In this document: piece by piece, positions 35,840 to 45,840 of the stretch
Layout of the letters: every line of letters starts with the position of its first letter
Position numbering within the stretch: the first letter of the stretch is position 1
Source: Bradysia coprophila
Lineage: Eukaryota; Arthropoda; Insecta; Diptera; Sciaridae
DNA: 64,000 nt
Direction: 5' to 3'
Assembly (NCBI RefSeq): GCF_014529535.1
Contig: NW_023503608.1
Location: forward strand, 9,412,501-9,476,500
Translations under genes and position numbers: made by a program
The notes under the pieces: generated by a model
Told to the model about the DNA's origin: nothing
Database searches by the model: none
The model's input: the letters and a program-made list of their open reading frames with translations, nothing else

Positions 35840-35852
35840 TGAATATATTATA

Positions 35853-36233
35853 AAACCAGCTATTTCCACAGCTAATTCACTAAATGCAGCTGAATTCAAT
35901 CCGAAGGAAGTGTGGAAAGAATCTTGGGAAAGAAACGGCATCGGCACCGAACTGTTCAACTTCGGCACACATACATCCAAATCCAAAGAATTCCACCTGC
36001 CTCGCAAAATATGGTGCAACCTAAACAGATTGCGAACTGGTCACGGGCGTTGCAACGACATGCTTTTCAAATGGAAAATGACCGACAGCCCTAGCTGCCA
36101 ATGCGGAAGCGAACGACAAACTATGATGCATATACTGCACGACTGCCCCATTCTCAAATACCACGGCGAAACCGGAACCATTTCCTCACTGACTACAAGT
36201 GCATTAGACTGGCTCGGTTCGCTGGACCTATAA
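35853..36233 (+). pseudogene. C-terminal fragment of a LINE reverse transcriptase (ORF2)
   Basis: One frame is open from the left end of the insertion to a TAA at 36231-36233. It shows the familiar LINE C-terminal pattern LPRKIWCNLNRLRTGHG, then a zinc-knuckle-like C-x-C-x8-QTMMHILHDCP (PSCQCG...H...C). The reverse transcriptase and endonuclease domains are missing because of 5' truncation, so it is dead. I cannot place the clade from this fragment. Confidence 0.85.
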
Positions 36234-36374
36234 AACGAATAGACTGTGATTTGAACTCGTGATATTTTTCTTCTCGTTTTCTTTTTTTTTTTTTATGTCT
36301 GTGATTTTGTAATTTATAATTTATTGACTTCACTTGTAAACATGTAACTGAGCTCATACCATACGATAAATAAA
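35853..36374 (+). mobile_element. 5'-truncated LINE (522 bp) with 13-bp target duplication
   Basis: The perfect direct repeat TGAATATATTATA flanks it at 35840-35852 and 36375-36387. The insert ends in GATAAATAAA, a LINE-type simple 3' tail. It holds the last about 125 codons of a LINE ORF2. The long target duplication and missing 5' part are what target-primed reverse transcription leaves. Confidence 0.88.
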
Positions 36375-36387
36375 TGAATATATTATA

Positions 36388-38692
36388 TTCGTACCCATGC
36401 ATTCAATTACGCTCGATGTTATGTGTGTTTATGCCGCTCAGCATCATTATATTCAAAATCTGCAAACTTTAGACACCTCTGTGGCATAAACCGTTGTATG
36501 CAACTCGATGCAAAGTACTTAATTAGGTCCACGATGTGTATTTATGACACGAGGCCTAAAAAAGTACTTTGCACCTCGATTGCATAAATAACTATTGGTT
36601 ACCTGTAGTTTATTAAAATAGTTGAAAAAGGAATCAAGGAATGGTATTTACTTTACTAGTGACGTAATGTGGCCTTTCCCTAACTAGTGAAAACCCTTTC
36701 CCTCAATCGTAAAGTAAAACGCCATACTTTACACGTGAAATAATTTGATATCTCGTATCCAGATGAGTAAAAGTATCCGAGGGCTTCAGCCCGAATTACT
36801 TCACTGGTATAGTAATGTACTATTACTATTGTAACGTAACCAACTTCTGTACCAACTAATTTTCCTTGAAGCCTTTTTTAACCCTTCAAAGATGCCAAGC
36901 TTATCACCATTACAAATTATGGAATCAACTACTTCTTTTGATAAAAATATTTTATTTTTCAGATTGAACCTAAATCTTTTACTTTTAGTTTTGCAATAAA
37001 TTTTGTTGTATAAGGCCACATTACGAAGAGCTCGACTCTTATTTTTGTTGCCGATAAATAACAGACGAATATTACGATTTTGTTGTATCTGATGGTTATC
37101 AACAAATTTTCGGAAGATAGAAAAGAATAGTATTTTACATGCTACATGTGTCGAAAACCGTACTTTTCATTTTTTAAGCTAGTCCTTCGACGTCTTCAGC
37201 ATGTAATATATATTACAAACTTGTCACGAAGAAGTCGAGGCTTGCCGAGACTGATAGTGACAAGTGTGTACTCTATTTTTATCACATAAGCGAAAACGAA
37301 ACAACAACATAGACCTGAAGTGTAATTTTTGAATTAAACTTCTAGTGAAGTAATTTTGAGATCCGAACACCGCGCGTATGTGATAAAATCCATTACGGCT
37401 TCGCCTCGGATCAACACGAAAACTCTACTTTCCATCTTTTTATCCCTAGTTATGTAAAAAAAATTTATTTACCTAGGGAAGGAAATAAGAAATTCAAACA
37501 AAAGCGCAGTTTTCCTATCAGCGTGAAGCAAAGGCCTCGCGAATCGCTCAAGTGGGAATTTCCTATTTCTCCATCAGGAGAGGAACATAACGTTTTTTCT
37601 GCTTCCAAACGACAAAACTGGTGTTTTACTACAACCACGGCAGAGTAAAATAAACCAGGCAGGAGCGGTTTATTTTCGAAACGTCAAATAAGGGACCTAA
37701 TACACTGTAGGAAAATGAACTCAAATGAACACTGACATAAATTTAAAAATTTTATTCGCAAAAAATATGGGGCTACTTGATTATTCAGGTCCCTAGTCAA
37801 AGCAGCGCTCCTGCCTGGTTAACTTTACTCCGTCGTGCTACAACCATTGGACAAAATTGCACAACTTTTCTCGTAATTTGAACTTACATCCCTTTGCATG
37901 ATGAATAGTTGTATACATATCTCTTGTGAACTTTAGTCACTGTTGTTGTTTGTCGCCCTCACTTCGGGCTACAACTCACGAAATGGCCTAAAATCTACCG
38001 TTCCCAACAGATACGTAAATAACTATCAAATGAGAGATTGTTTAGGACATACAATCGACCTCGAACATACCCAAACCTAAAATCTAATTTAAAAAAAGTT
38101 AATGAGGATCAATAGAACGGGCTGGTTGAATCTCATCGTGCGATTCACAGGTATTCTATTCAAAATCCGCTACACCCATACAAATTAACAAAACTTTTTT
38201 TCACAACAAATTCTATAGTTTTCATGTACCTATCTGTATGATATTATACACACAGAAATAGGTAATTTTAATTAATATTCCTTGCTCGTAGATACTCGTC
38301 ATAGAACATGCATACCATGCACTGTAGCATATGCAATTGCCACCCCTTATGTGTGTAATCATCAATGTTCCGGTGGATGCATATCACAACACAAACACAA
38401 ATGTCTAGCACGTGTACAGTTCCATATATTTTGAAAATCGTTTGCGAGGGAAAAAGGACCTGGAAACGGCCTAGTTTCAGTTTACCAACTTTTGTTTGGC
38501 GTGGTGAATTGAGTGTGTACCGAGAGTATCTATGGTTACATAAAGTCATGTACACAAACAATAGTGTTTTTCATCAGTGGTTTCATCCACCGAACGTTTC
38601 CCATGTCTATTGGATGTTAGTGCATCCCAATGATCGAATGGCAAGTTTAAATGGAAAATCGAAATTTCTAGTGAAAATATTGTTGCATTTAT
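36388..38692. other. Intergenic region upstream of B9D2/Tectonic
   Basis: No supported gene. It contains a short TIR element at 37276-37389 and an inverted repeat near 36490-36590 (GATGCAAAGTACTTA / AAAGTACTTTGCACCTCG). An end similar to the element at 8422-8654 lies near 37990. Open frames near 38.3-38.7 kb on both strands are shadows. Confidence 0.5.
37276..37389. mobile_element. Short TIR element, relative of 5051-5684
   Basis: The left end TTTTTATCACATAAGCG and right end CGCGTATGTGATAAAA match the ends of the 5051-5684 element. Internal words such as AAGCGAAAACGA are shared. At 114 bp it is an internally deleted derivative. Confidence 0.45.
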
Positions 38693-39462
38693 ATGGCTGA
38701 GCTACACATAATCGGTCAAATATTGCACGCACTCAACTTTGAGGAACCAAACTTATTTTGCAAGTGGAGCATTCAGTTCGGTAAGTATATGTTGTGGTTC
38801 TTTGAACATGAATTGAACTCATGGGTGGGGATTTAATTTATTGAATCATTGATAGGTTCAAATTGGAAATCAGTGGAAGGATATATTGAGGGACAAACAG
38901 CAACCTGCCGTGGTAGATTTGACGGACAGGTATCATTCGTTCATCCAATTGACGTGCACTTGTCGTGCCGAGGGATACAAGGTTGGCCGAAAATTCATGT
39001 TGAAGTTTATGCAGTGAATGGTCTGAATCATTTCTTTCCGGTCGGGTAAGTTTTATCCATAGATAAGCTTGCTTTCGTGTCTTACAGGCGAGATAAACTG
39101 TTCTTTGTCTTTTATTGAAAAGAATTTTACCCCTTCAGATTTGGTTTTGCTCACATGCCAATTCAGCCAGGCGTTCACCGAATCGAAGTCTGTACTTGGA
39201 AAATTGCACCCAGTTCCTTCGTTGAGTCACTGCACAATAAATTCAACACTGGGGGATTCGCGGTTGTAAAGAGCGATCTGGTGTATAGCGGAAACGAGAG
39301 GTAATCGTTTGAGTATGAAACAATGAAACTGAAAAGTTCAAAGAACCCCGTGGTTAACAATATTGCAGATACAAACTGTCAACTCAATCATCGGGAAAAA
39401 TTGTCGTCGATCTGATGTTGATATTTAAGAATTTCTCAAATTTCGGAATAGAATTTCAATAA
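38693..39462 (+). CDS. B9D2: B9 domain-containing protein 2 (177 aa)
   Basis: Four exons: 38693-38780, 38856-39045, 39139-39300 and 39369-39462; phases agree. B9D2 is a membrane-associated C2-like protein of the MKS module at the ciliary transition zone, where it works with B9D1, MKS1 and Tectonic proteins as a gate for ciliary cargo. The sequence starts [13 protein letters not shown] and has [55 protein letters not shown], then [14 protein letters not shown]. This is the full B9 fold at the usual length (human B9D2 is about 175 aa). In flies cilia occur only in sensory neurons and sperm, so expression should be restricted. The next gene starts 3 nt after its stop. Confidence 0.95.
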
Positions 39463-39465
39463 GAA

Positions 39466-41491
39466 ATGCATCTGCAGCTGTTGTTAGTAGCAGTCACCGC
39501 TACGTTGTTATTGTCTACCGCAGAAGCTTTTGTTAAAATAGATGTTTCCAAACTAAGTAGCACTAGTACAGCGGGCCAAACCGATTCAACAACTCCATCA
39601 ACCTCAATAATTCCTCAACAAAATGTAACGATACCGTCGACCGTTGCCATTACAACACCAATACCACCTACAGTGGGTACAGTTGCAACGAATAGAAATG
39701 CATCTGAGAACAGCACATCGAATACAGAACTGAATCAAACGAGTCCAGTCAATGATAGTCGACCTAGTCTTGACGAGCATGTCCCACATACATCTAGAGT
39801 GAAAATTTCTCCCGACAACTACTACTGTCCTTGTGATTTGATGGTCAACTTTTGTGACATAAATTGTTGCTGCGACAACGACTGTATAGATGATATGCTA
39901 AGTGTTTTCGTTTGTGATGAGAAGGAGTGGAGCATCTACGATTTCGAATATGATACTGGTCTAACGTCGTGTGAGATCCGTAACGATCTGTTTTGTGTGG
40001 TTGGAAAGAAATATGTTCTGCCAACGACTCGATATGATATCAATCTACTTGGTAAGAGAACGAAGTACAAGTGGCCAATGATGTTTGCATCGTACGGCTC
40101 CGATGATGATAATCGTGAAAGCTATAAGAGTGGAGATTCGGTGCTCGCATTTGATGACAAAACGGAAGGGATCGGAACATTTGGTGAGTCAAATGTACAA
40201 TTTTTTGATGGAGGTTGTGGACTGAGCTTCTTTTCATTTTTCAGTCGTCCCATATTCTATTACCGGCGACTATTGCCACTTGAATGTTCCCATCAAATAT
40301 TTGCACGACCAGGAGTCGAAATGCTTACGATCTTATGAACAGAGTCGAGTATTTCTTGATGAGTTACAGAGCAAACTAAAGTCAACAAAGATCCTAGGAC
40401 TAAGAAAAGCCAACGAGGCGATGATGCTTGAACACTGCACCGGTGCCGATAATCATTGTTTGGAAATTCAAATGGTCGATTGCTTCCAAGCCGTATCCCG
40501 GAACAATTGCATGAGATTTAATTCTACGGAAATCGATGAGACGATTTGGTTGAACAAAGAAATTATTATCCAATTCCGGCACAACTTCACCAACATATTA
40601 AATTGCACAGCGTTTCTGGTTTACATTCGAAACGATATTGCGATGCCATCAACTTTGGTTCATTCGGTGAAAATTCAATTTCTTCAGGCCAACGAGTCTA
40701 TGGCCAACATTCATCGAATCAGCGGTAATATTGGGTACATGCAAGGGAAGCCCGTCATTACGGCGAAAATGATTCCTTTGAACGAGACAAATGACGACTC
40801 GCCAAAGATTTTAGATTATTTTCATCCCAACAAGACCTTTTCCAATGACGAACATTTCATGAAAATTCCTGCAATTAGGCAGAACGTCTGTGTACTCACC
40901 AATCACACCTACGACATTATTCGATTCGGTGAGAATTTATTTTTGACCTGCGATGTTGCACTAGACGAAAATGTTACGACGGAATCGAATTTCACAATAA
41001 TCTGCTCAACGTTGCAGCAGAAAATCTTCTCTTTTATCCTGAACGAGTATACAGGGAGCAATGACACAAATGGCGTTGGTGTGTCATCGAAGGTTTCAGA
41101 ATTCGGTAATCCTAAGAACGATTCCAATTATTGGATCAATGCTAATCTAAGGCATGGCATTGTCGACGCTGTAGAGGGAAAATACGAACCGGATGATAGT
41201 GGAAATGAGTTCACTTGCAAGAATATGATTTTGAGCATAAATTTTGAATTTTTGTACGCTTCATTGAGAGTAGGCACGTTCGACCGTCAGAATTTGATAA
41301 AAAATGTAGATTTTGTGTTTGGCACGAGAGTCGACTTGAAATTTAATTTAAACGAAACGGTCAAGGTTCCAATATTTCTGGATGTAATGTTCATTGATTT
41401 AACTAATGCAGCTAGCTTTGTGTCTGGCTTCACGTGGATTGTGCTGGTTCTGGTGGGTTTGGTCTGTGTTTTTTTGATAAATAAAAATTAA
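39466..41491 (+). CDS. tctn: Tectonic (654 aa)
   Basis: Two exons, 39466-40183 and 40245-41491 (61-nt intron). Tectonic is a secreted or membrane protein of the ciliary transition zone that acts with B9D2 and other MKS proteins. The signal peptide (MHLQLLLVAVTATLLL, cut near AEA) is followed by a Ser/Thr/Pro-rich stretch to about residue 110. The family's Cys cluster CPCDLMVNFCDINCCCDNDC is at 121-140. A long extracellular region follows with many N-glycosylation sites (e.g. NFTN, NETN) and VPYSITGDYCHLNVP. A C-terminal transmembrane helix (WIVLVLVGLVCVFL) is followed by only four residues (INKN). The ATG is 3 nt behind the B9D2 stop. The AATAAA at 41480-41485 lies inside the last codons, 3 nt before the stop. 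Confidence 0.92.
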
Positions 41492-42174
41492 TCCAAAAAA
41501 TGAATAATTAACCAAAGTGTTTCAATCTTGCCTGGATTTTACGCCGATCATTACCTGCTACTATACACTCACTTTTCTTTAGAACGCTAACGCTCTACAA
41601 ACTCTCGGAATTGATTGATAATAATTGTCAATCAGTGCAGCTTCAGCATTTTTGTAACCGACATCAACGTCTAGGTATCTCAATCATCTGTGATCGAATC
41701 GATAAGTTTTATTTGTTGTCTCAATTCATGAATTGTTTCAGTGTTACGTGTGTACGCTATCGGAGACCATTCATTATTGTAATCTTATCGCAACTTATCG
41801 CAAAACAAGATTGACGTCGTTTCAATTGCCTGCTTTTTTCAGTGAGATTTCTTACAAAAATGTTATTGTTTTTAAGAATACGGGTGGGGGCCCGGGCCAA
41901 TTCAAAAACACAGTTGGTCATATAAGGAACGGTATATACCCGAGTAGAAAAGTGAAAAATTCATGTTGCGTTGTCAGAATTCACCTTTTTTTAGAGAAGG
42001 ACATTTATGACTACCTACCCCATATCATATACTTATCCAATTACAGTCTAATGGAGTCTGGTTCGATTTGAGACAAATAAATTACTTCAAAACTGCAACA
42101 AGATGAGCTTAGGATTACTAGGTCGTAGATTTATTTGCATTCATGATTGCTATTCAGAAAAGAACATGTCACAC
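41492..42174. other. Convergent spacer between Tectonic and lipase
   Basis: This is the space between two convergent 3' ends. A minus-strand AATAAA at 42135-42130, 40 nt after the lipase stop, is its probable polyadenylation signal. Nothing else is supported. Confidence 0.55.
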
Positions 42175-43317
42175 TCATTGTGGTCTTGTAGTTCCGCGAG
42201 CAAATGGTGAGCTTCTATTTGTTTCCAAGTAGAATGATCCTCGTCCAGATTTGTTGAAGTTCAAATTATCACCACCCATCCATTCACCAGGATAAATTAG
42301 GCAACGTCTAGAGCTAACGTCGTTTGGATCGGGACATCCCAAAGCGTGGAAACGGTTATTTGCAATGGATTCGACTGTATGGATTTTTGGTCGTCGTTTA
42401 ATGCTTTTGAAAATGTTCACTTTAAACTTCGTATACTCACCATAGAAATCGACGGCACGTGAATGTGAACAGGTGTTCAACAAGCATCCTGGCTGGCTTT
42501 GGCCGCCGTTAGGGAAATAATCTGCGTCACAGATAGCGGCTCCAATACCAAGTCCGATGATCGCTAAAGTTGGACCGTTGGTGTGAATACACTCGACATA
42601 AACGCCATCACCAGCATCAATACGACCTTCCGGACTACGCACGCTGAATAAAGGTCCTAATGCGAAACGTGAGTGTCAAACGAAAATGGAAATTATTCGT
42701 CAATATTTACCGGCCGGGTCCAATCCAATAATATGTTGTATTCTTCCACGCCGAACATTCTTGCCAACGTGTCCGGCAATGTGCGCACCAAGACTGAATC
42801 CAATAACTGACAGACGGTTGAAGTCCAGAAATTGAATTTCATGCAAAAAGTCTAGGTATGAAGCCGTGAATGAACCGACGGTAGGGACACGTCCGGCAGC
42901 AGCGAAGTAATTGATTGTTCTTGAGCCTTCGGACCAGTCAATGAACAATACGTTGAAATCGTAGTATCTTAGTAATTCAGCAGCAGTCTCCACCTTAATG
43001 TCGGCTGAATCGTCTTCCAAAAATCCGTGAATGAGAACTCTAGTTGGACGATTGGGATTATAAGGACTGTTGCGAATTGAGTCTGCATTGCGGAACAGAA
43101 CTTGTATCGGATTGTTGAGGTTCTGTCTTGTTATCAACAAGAGTCTCGTATCACGGTACGCATCAAACAATGGTTCAATTTGGCCTTCATCGACTGGTGT
43201 GCTTAGAACTGTTAAAATGAATAATCAACTTAGTGACAAATTCACTGAAGACGAAAATATTTCGATGAACTCACCACACGCGATCTGAATAAGTAACAGA
43301 GCTAGGACAGCCTTCAT
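42175..43317 (-). CDS. Secreted lipase, pancreatic-lipase/phospholipase A1 family (318 aa)
   Basis: Four exons on the minus strand: 43317-43275, 43208-42711, 42656-42441 and 42374-42175; phases agree. It is an extracellular enzyme that should hydrolyse triglycerides or phospholipids. Signal peptide MKAVLALLLIQIACVLS. Motifs: TRVLIHGFLEDDS, the nucleophile elbow GFSLGAH (S153), the acid in IIGLDPAG (D178) and the base in TCSHSRAVDFY (H245), so the triad is complete. Cysteines C203/C223 and C238/C243 can form the usual disulfides of the family. As in insect PLA1-like and vitellogenin-type lipases, the lid is short and there is no PLAT domain. The substrate cannot be told from the sequence. Confidence 0.93.
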
Positions 43318-43330
43318 TTTCCAAAATTCT

Positions 43331-43366
43331 ACTGAACTTTCGTCAACTCCGACGCTTCATTTTATA
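43331..43366 (-). promoter_or_regulatory. Core promoter of the lipase gene (TATA box and initiator)
   Basis: On the minus strand TATAAA (43366-43361) is followed by the arthropod initiator TCAGT (43335-43331), whose A at 43333 lies 33 nt from the first T of the TATA box. The spacing is canonical. Transcription from 43333 would leave a 5' UTR of 16 nt before the ATG at 43317. Confidence 0.75.
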
Positions 43367-44806
43367 GTCGCTGAAAAATTTTGCTACTCGACTCTATTGA
43401 TATCACTAAAAGCTGCATTGGATTAGATTAAAAATTCAAGGGGCCGAAAATTATGAATGTGAAAAGATGTCATTTTGATAAGGAGCTAAGAATATACCAA
43501 CAAAGCTGATAAGCTATCAAGTTTTGTCTAACAAAAAGCGTTTTCTAACTGTTTTGATTGCGTGTTTGAACTTCGTGTCTTCCACTCATCAAAACTCATC
43601 TGCTACCTTAATCCGAGATTTAATTCAAAGTTCACTTTTCAAGCATCACGATTAAAGATTTCCTTCACCTAAAGGATGTGATTTTGATCACAAAATCGAA
43701 AAATGTGATTGATTTGCGGTAGAATTGAATCATTTGAAAAACCAAAAATTTTAGTCTAATCTTCGATTGTGGAACTGTATATAAGGCTGAACTTTGATTT
43801 AACGAAATCTATATCAAATCTGATGAAGTAAAAGATTTTATAAATATGAATTACTTTAGAAACGGACGTCTCGCATTTGATAAACGGAGAAGAATTACCA
43901 AGGCATGTACGGGTAAGACTTAACCTGTCGCATACGGGAGACTCTCCGGAACGTACAAAAAATGAAACACATTTGGAACGGTAGTAAAATTCATGGATTT
44001 GAAAGAAATTTGATGGACATTCACCAAGCTACTAGTAAAGCCCCTCAATTTGGTAGTTCTGGGGTGCATAGCAATGTTTTAAAGATAGACTATGTTCACT
44101 CTGCATCTCTACACCATTTCCCTACAGTCGAAGAGGCTTCCCGACTATGAGCAAAATGTAAAAAATAGTGTTTTTTCAGATAGAGTCCCTTGGAATCGAT
44201 CGGTTATGGGCTAGAATTGACCCCCAGACACGTAATAAAAAACTAATAAATAAATAAAGACTAATAAAAAAAAACTATTTTGGACGAGAATTCGGTTAAA
44301 ATTTACTCTTTTATTCCAGCCGTAAAGGTCAACTTTTTTTTCAAATGGTCCGCAAAACCTGCAACACAAAACTTCTGTGGTGAAATTTTGAAATGTGATG
44401 GTGGCTAAGGTCATCTACCATAATATGTAGTCGGCCCATCAGAACAATGATGTTGCAGAAATACAGCACTCTTTGAAAATTGACCATACTTTAACTGCCG
44501 ACTGGCCATGGGTGGTGAGTGCAGAAGTCAGGGTGGGCTCAAATTGTCGGCTGTGGACTGATCAACAATACTACAAAGTTTTAACTTTTTGGGTTCTTCC
44601 TTCCTCATGATATTGCTAAAAAAAGTGTATTCACCACCCCTTGACATCATGTACACACATTACAGCCAAACTGGATTTTTTTTTGTAAAAAATTGCAAAA
44701 ACCCGTTCGCTAGAATTGAACGACGAATCGAATGAGCTATAACTCAATAATATCGGAGATAGCTTGTTTCAAATTGAAAATTTGGCTGTCGAATTGGCGA
44801 ATTGAC

Positions 44807-45220
44807 TCTTAGGCACCGGCACTTAGCTAAAATTGTAGCCTACATTTGCGTGTTTCGTATTTCATTTTTTTAATATCTTTTCATCAGAATCCTTTTTGAA
44901 AAATGTACGACCGCAATTCCAACCACGAATCTGTTAGCTTTAAATAAAAATTAGTTTTGCTTCTAATCGTTTGACCAGCTCTGAGAAAAGTGAACAGTCT
45001 AATGAAATTTTCATAAACTGTTCATTGTTCTCAGAACTGGTCAAATTGCTGCAACCAAATCTATTTTCTGTTGAAAGCTAACACATTCGTGGTCGGAATA
45101 GCGGTCGTACATTTTTGAAAAAGGATTTTGGGCGAAAGATATCATCAAAAGTAAACTAAAACACAGTATTTAAAAATAGCCCTAATGTATGCTTTTCGGC
45201 AAAGTACCGGTGCCTCTTAA
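44807..45220. mobile_element. Palindromic MITE, family P1 copy 2 (about 414 bp)
   Basis: This is the reverse-oriented relative of 12312-12727: it begins TTAGGCACCGGCACTTAGCT and ends AGTACCGGTGCCTCTTAA. Both copies share AAAAATGTACGACCGCAATT, GACCAGCTCTGAGAA and the CCTAATGTA/GCTTTTCG type end segment. The two copies differ by scattered substitutions, so the family is not brand new. Confidence 0.75.
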
Positions 45221-45245
45221 AGTAAGTTTTTGAATTGTAACAAAA

Positions 45246-45367
45246 CGTTTTATGTACAGCAGTGCGATCAAAGTAGTGCGTAAATGAATTTTCATACATA
45301 TATTAACGCACTGGTGCGTTAATTGACGTTTGTAAAAAATGAGGATCCCACTGCTGTACATAAAATC
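45246..45367. repeat. Inverted repeat, possibly small foldback element
   Basis: TTTTATGTACAGCAGTG on the left answers CACTGCTGTACATAAAA on the right, a perfect 17-nt arm. A second inner pair is GTGCGTAA / TTAACGCAC. It lies 25 nt from the end of the MITE. Confidence 0.5.
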
Positions 45368-45840
45368 TTCTTGCTAACACGTAAGTAAATGGGATATTTT
45401 GCGCAATAGAGGTGAGAAGACCAGTGCAGTCTAAAAAAAAAAAAACTTTTATTGTACAAGAAATGGGTCACTCTATTACCTATGACTCGCAATTCTTTCA
45501 TGAGATTGTATAAATTAGCGTTTCAGTACAGCTATCGCCAACTGAATTGCTGCCTAAGCTTGCTTCAGATGCAGTGTGTTTGAATAATGGAACCAGCTGG
45601 TACCAAACATACATTTGGTTGACGTTAACTGTAGGTTCTTTCTTATTGATTAGACTGGATTACTAAATTTTGATTCTAGCTTAGAGCTAGTAGGTCTACA
45701 ACAGCACAGATTAAAATTCAGTTTCTATAAATCTGTGTAATTTCGTTTTTGCATTTACTTACCCTTTTTGATTGATCAGTAGCTTAATATGCAGCCGAAT
45801 CGTTTCTCTCCATACGAAAGACAACTTTTGCTTTGATATA

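Larger units (their letters stand above)
43367..45840. other. Intergenic region between lipase and Rbfox1 3' end
   Basis: No gene is supported. It contains a palindromic MITE (44807-45220) and a smaller inverted repeat (about 45246-45367). The remainder is AT-rich sequence without recognisable signals. Confidence 0.5.

Noticed and set aside
38268..38700. Overlapping frames on both strands before B9D2
   Set aside because: B9D2 starts at 38693 in another frame with full family match; these are chance frames in its upstream region.
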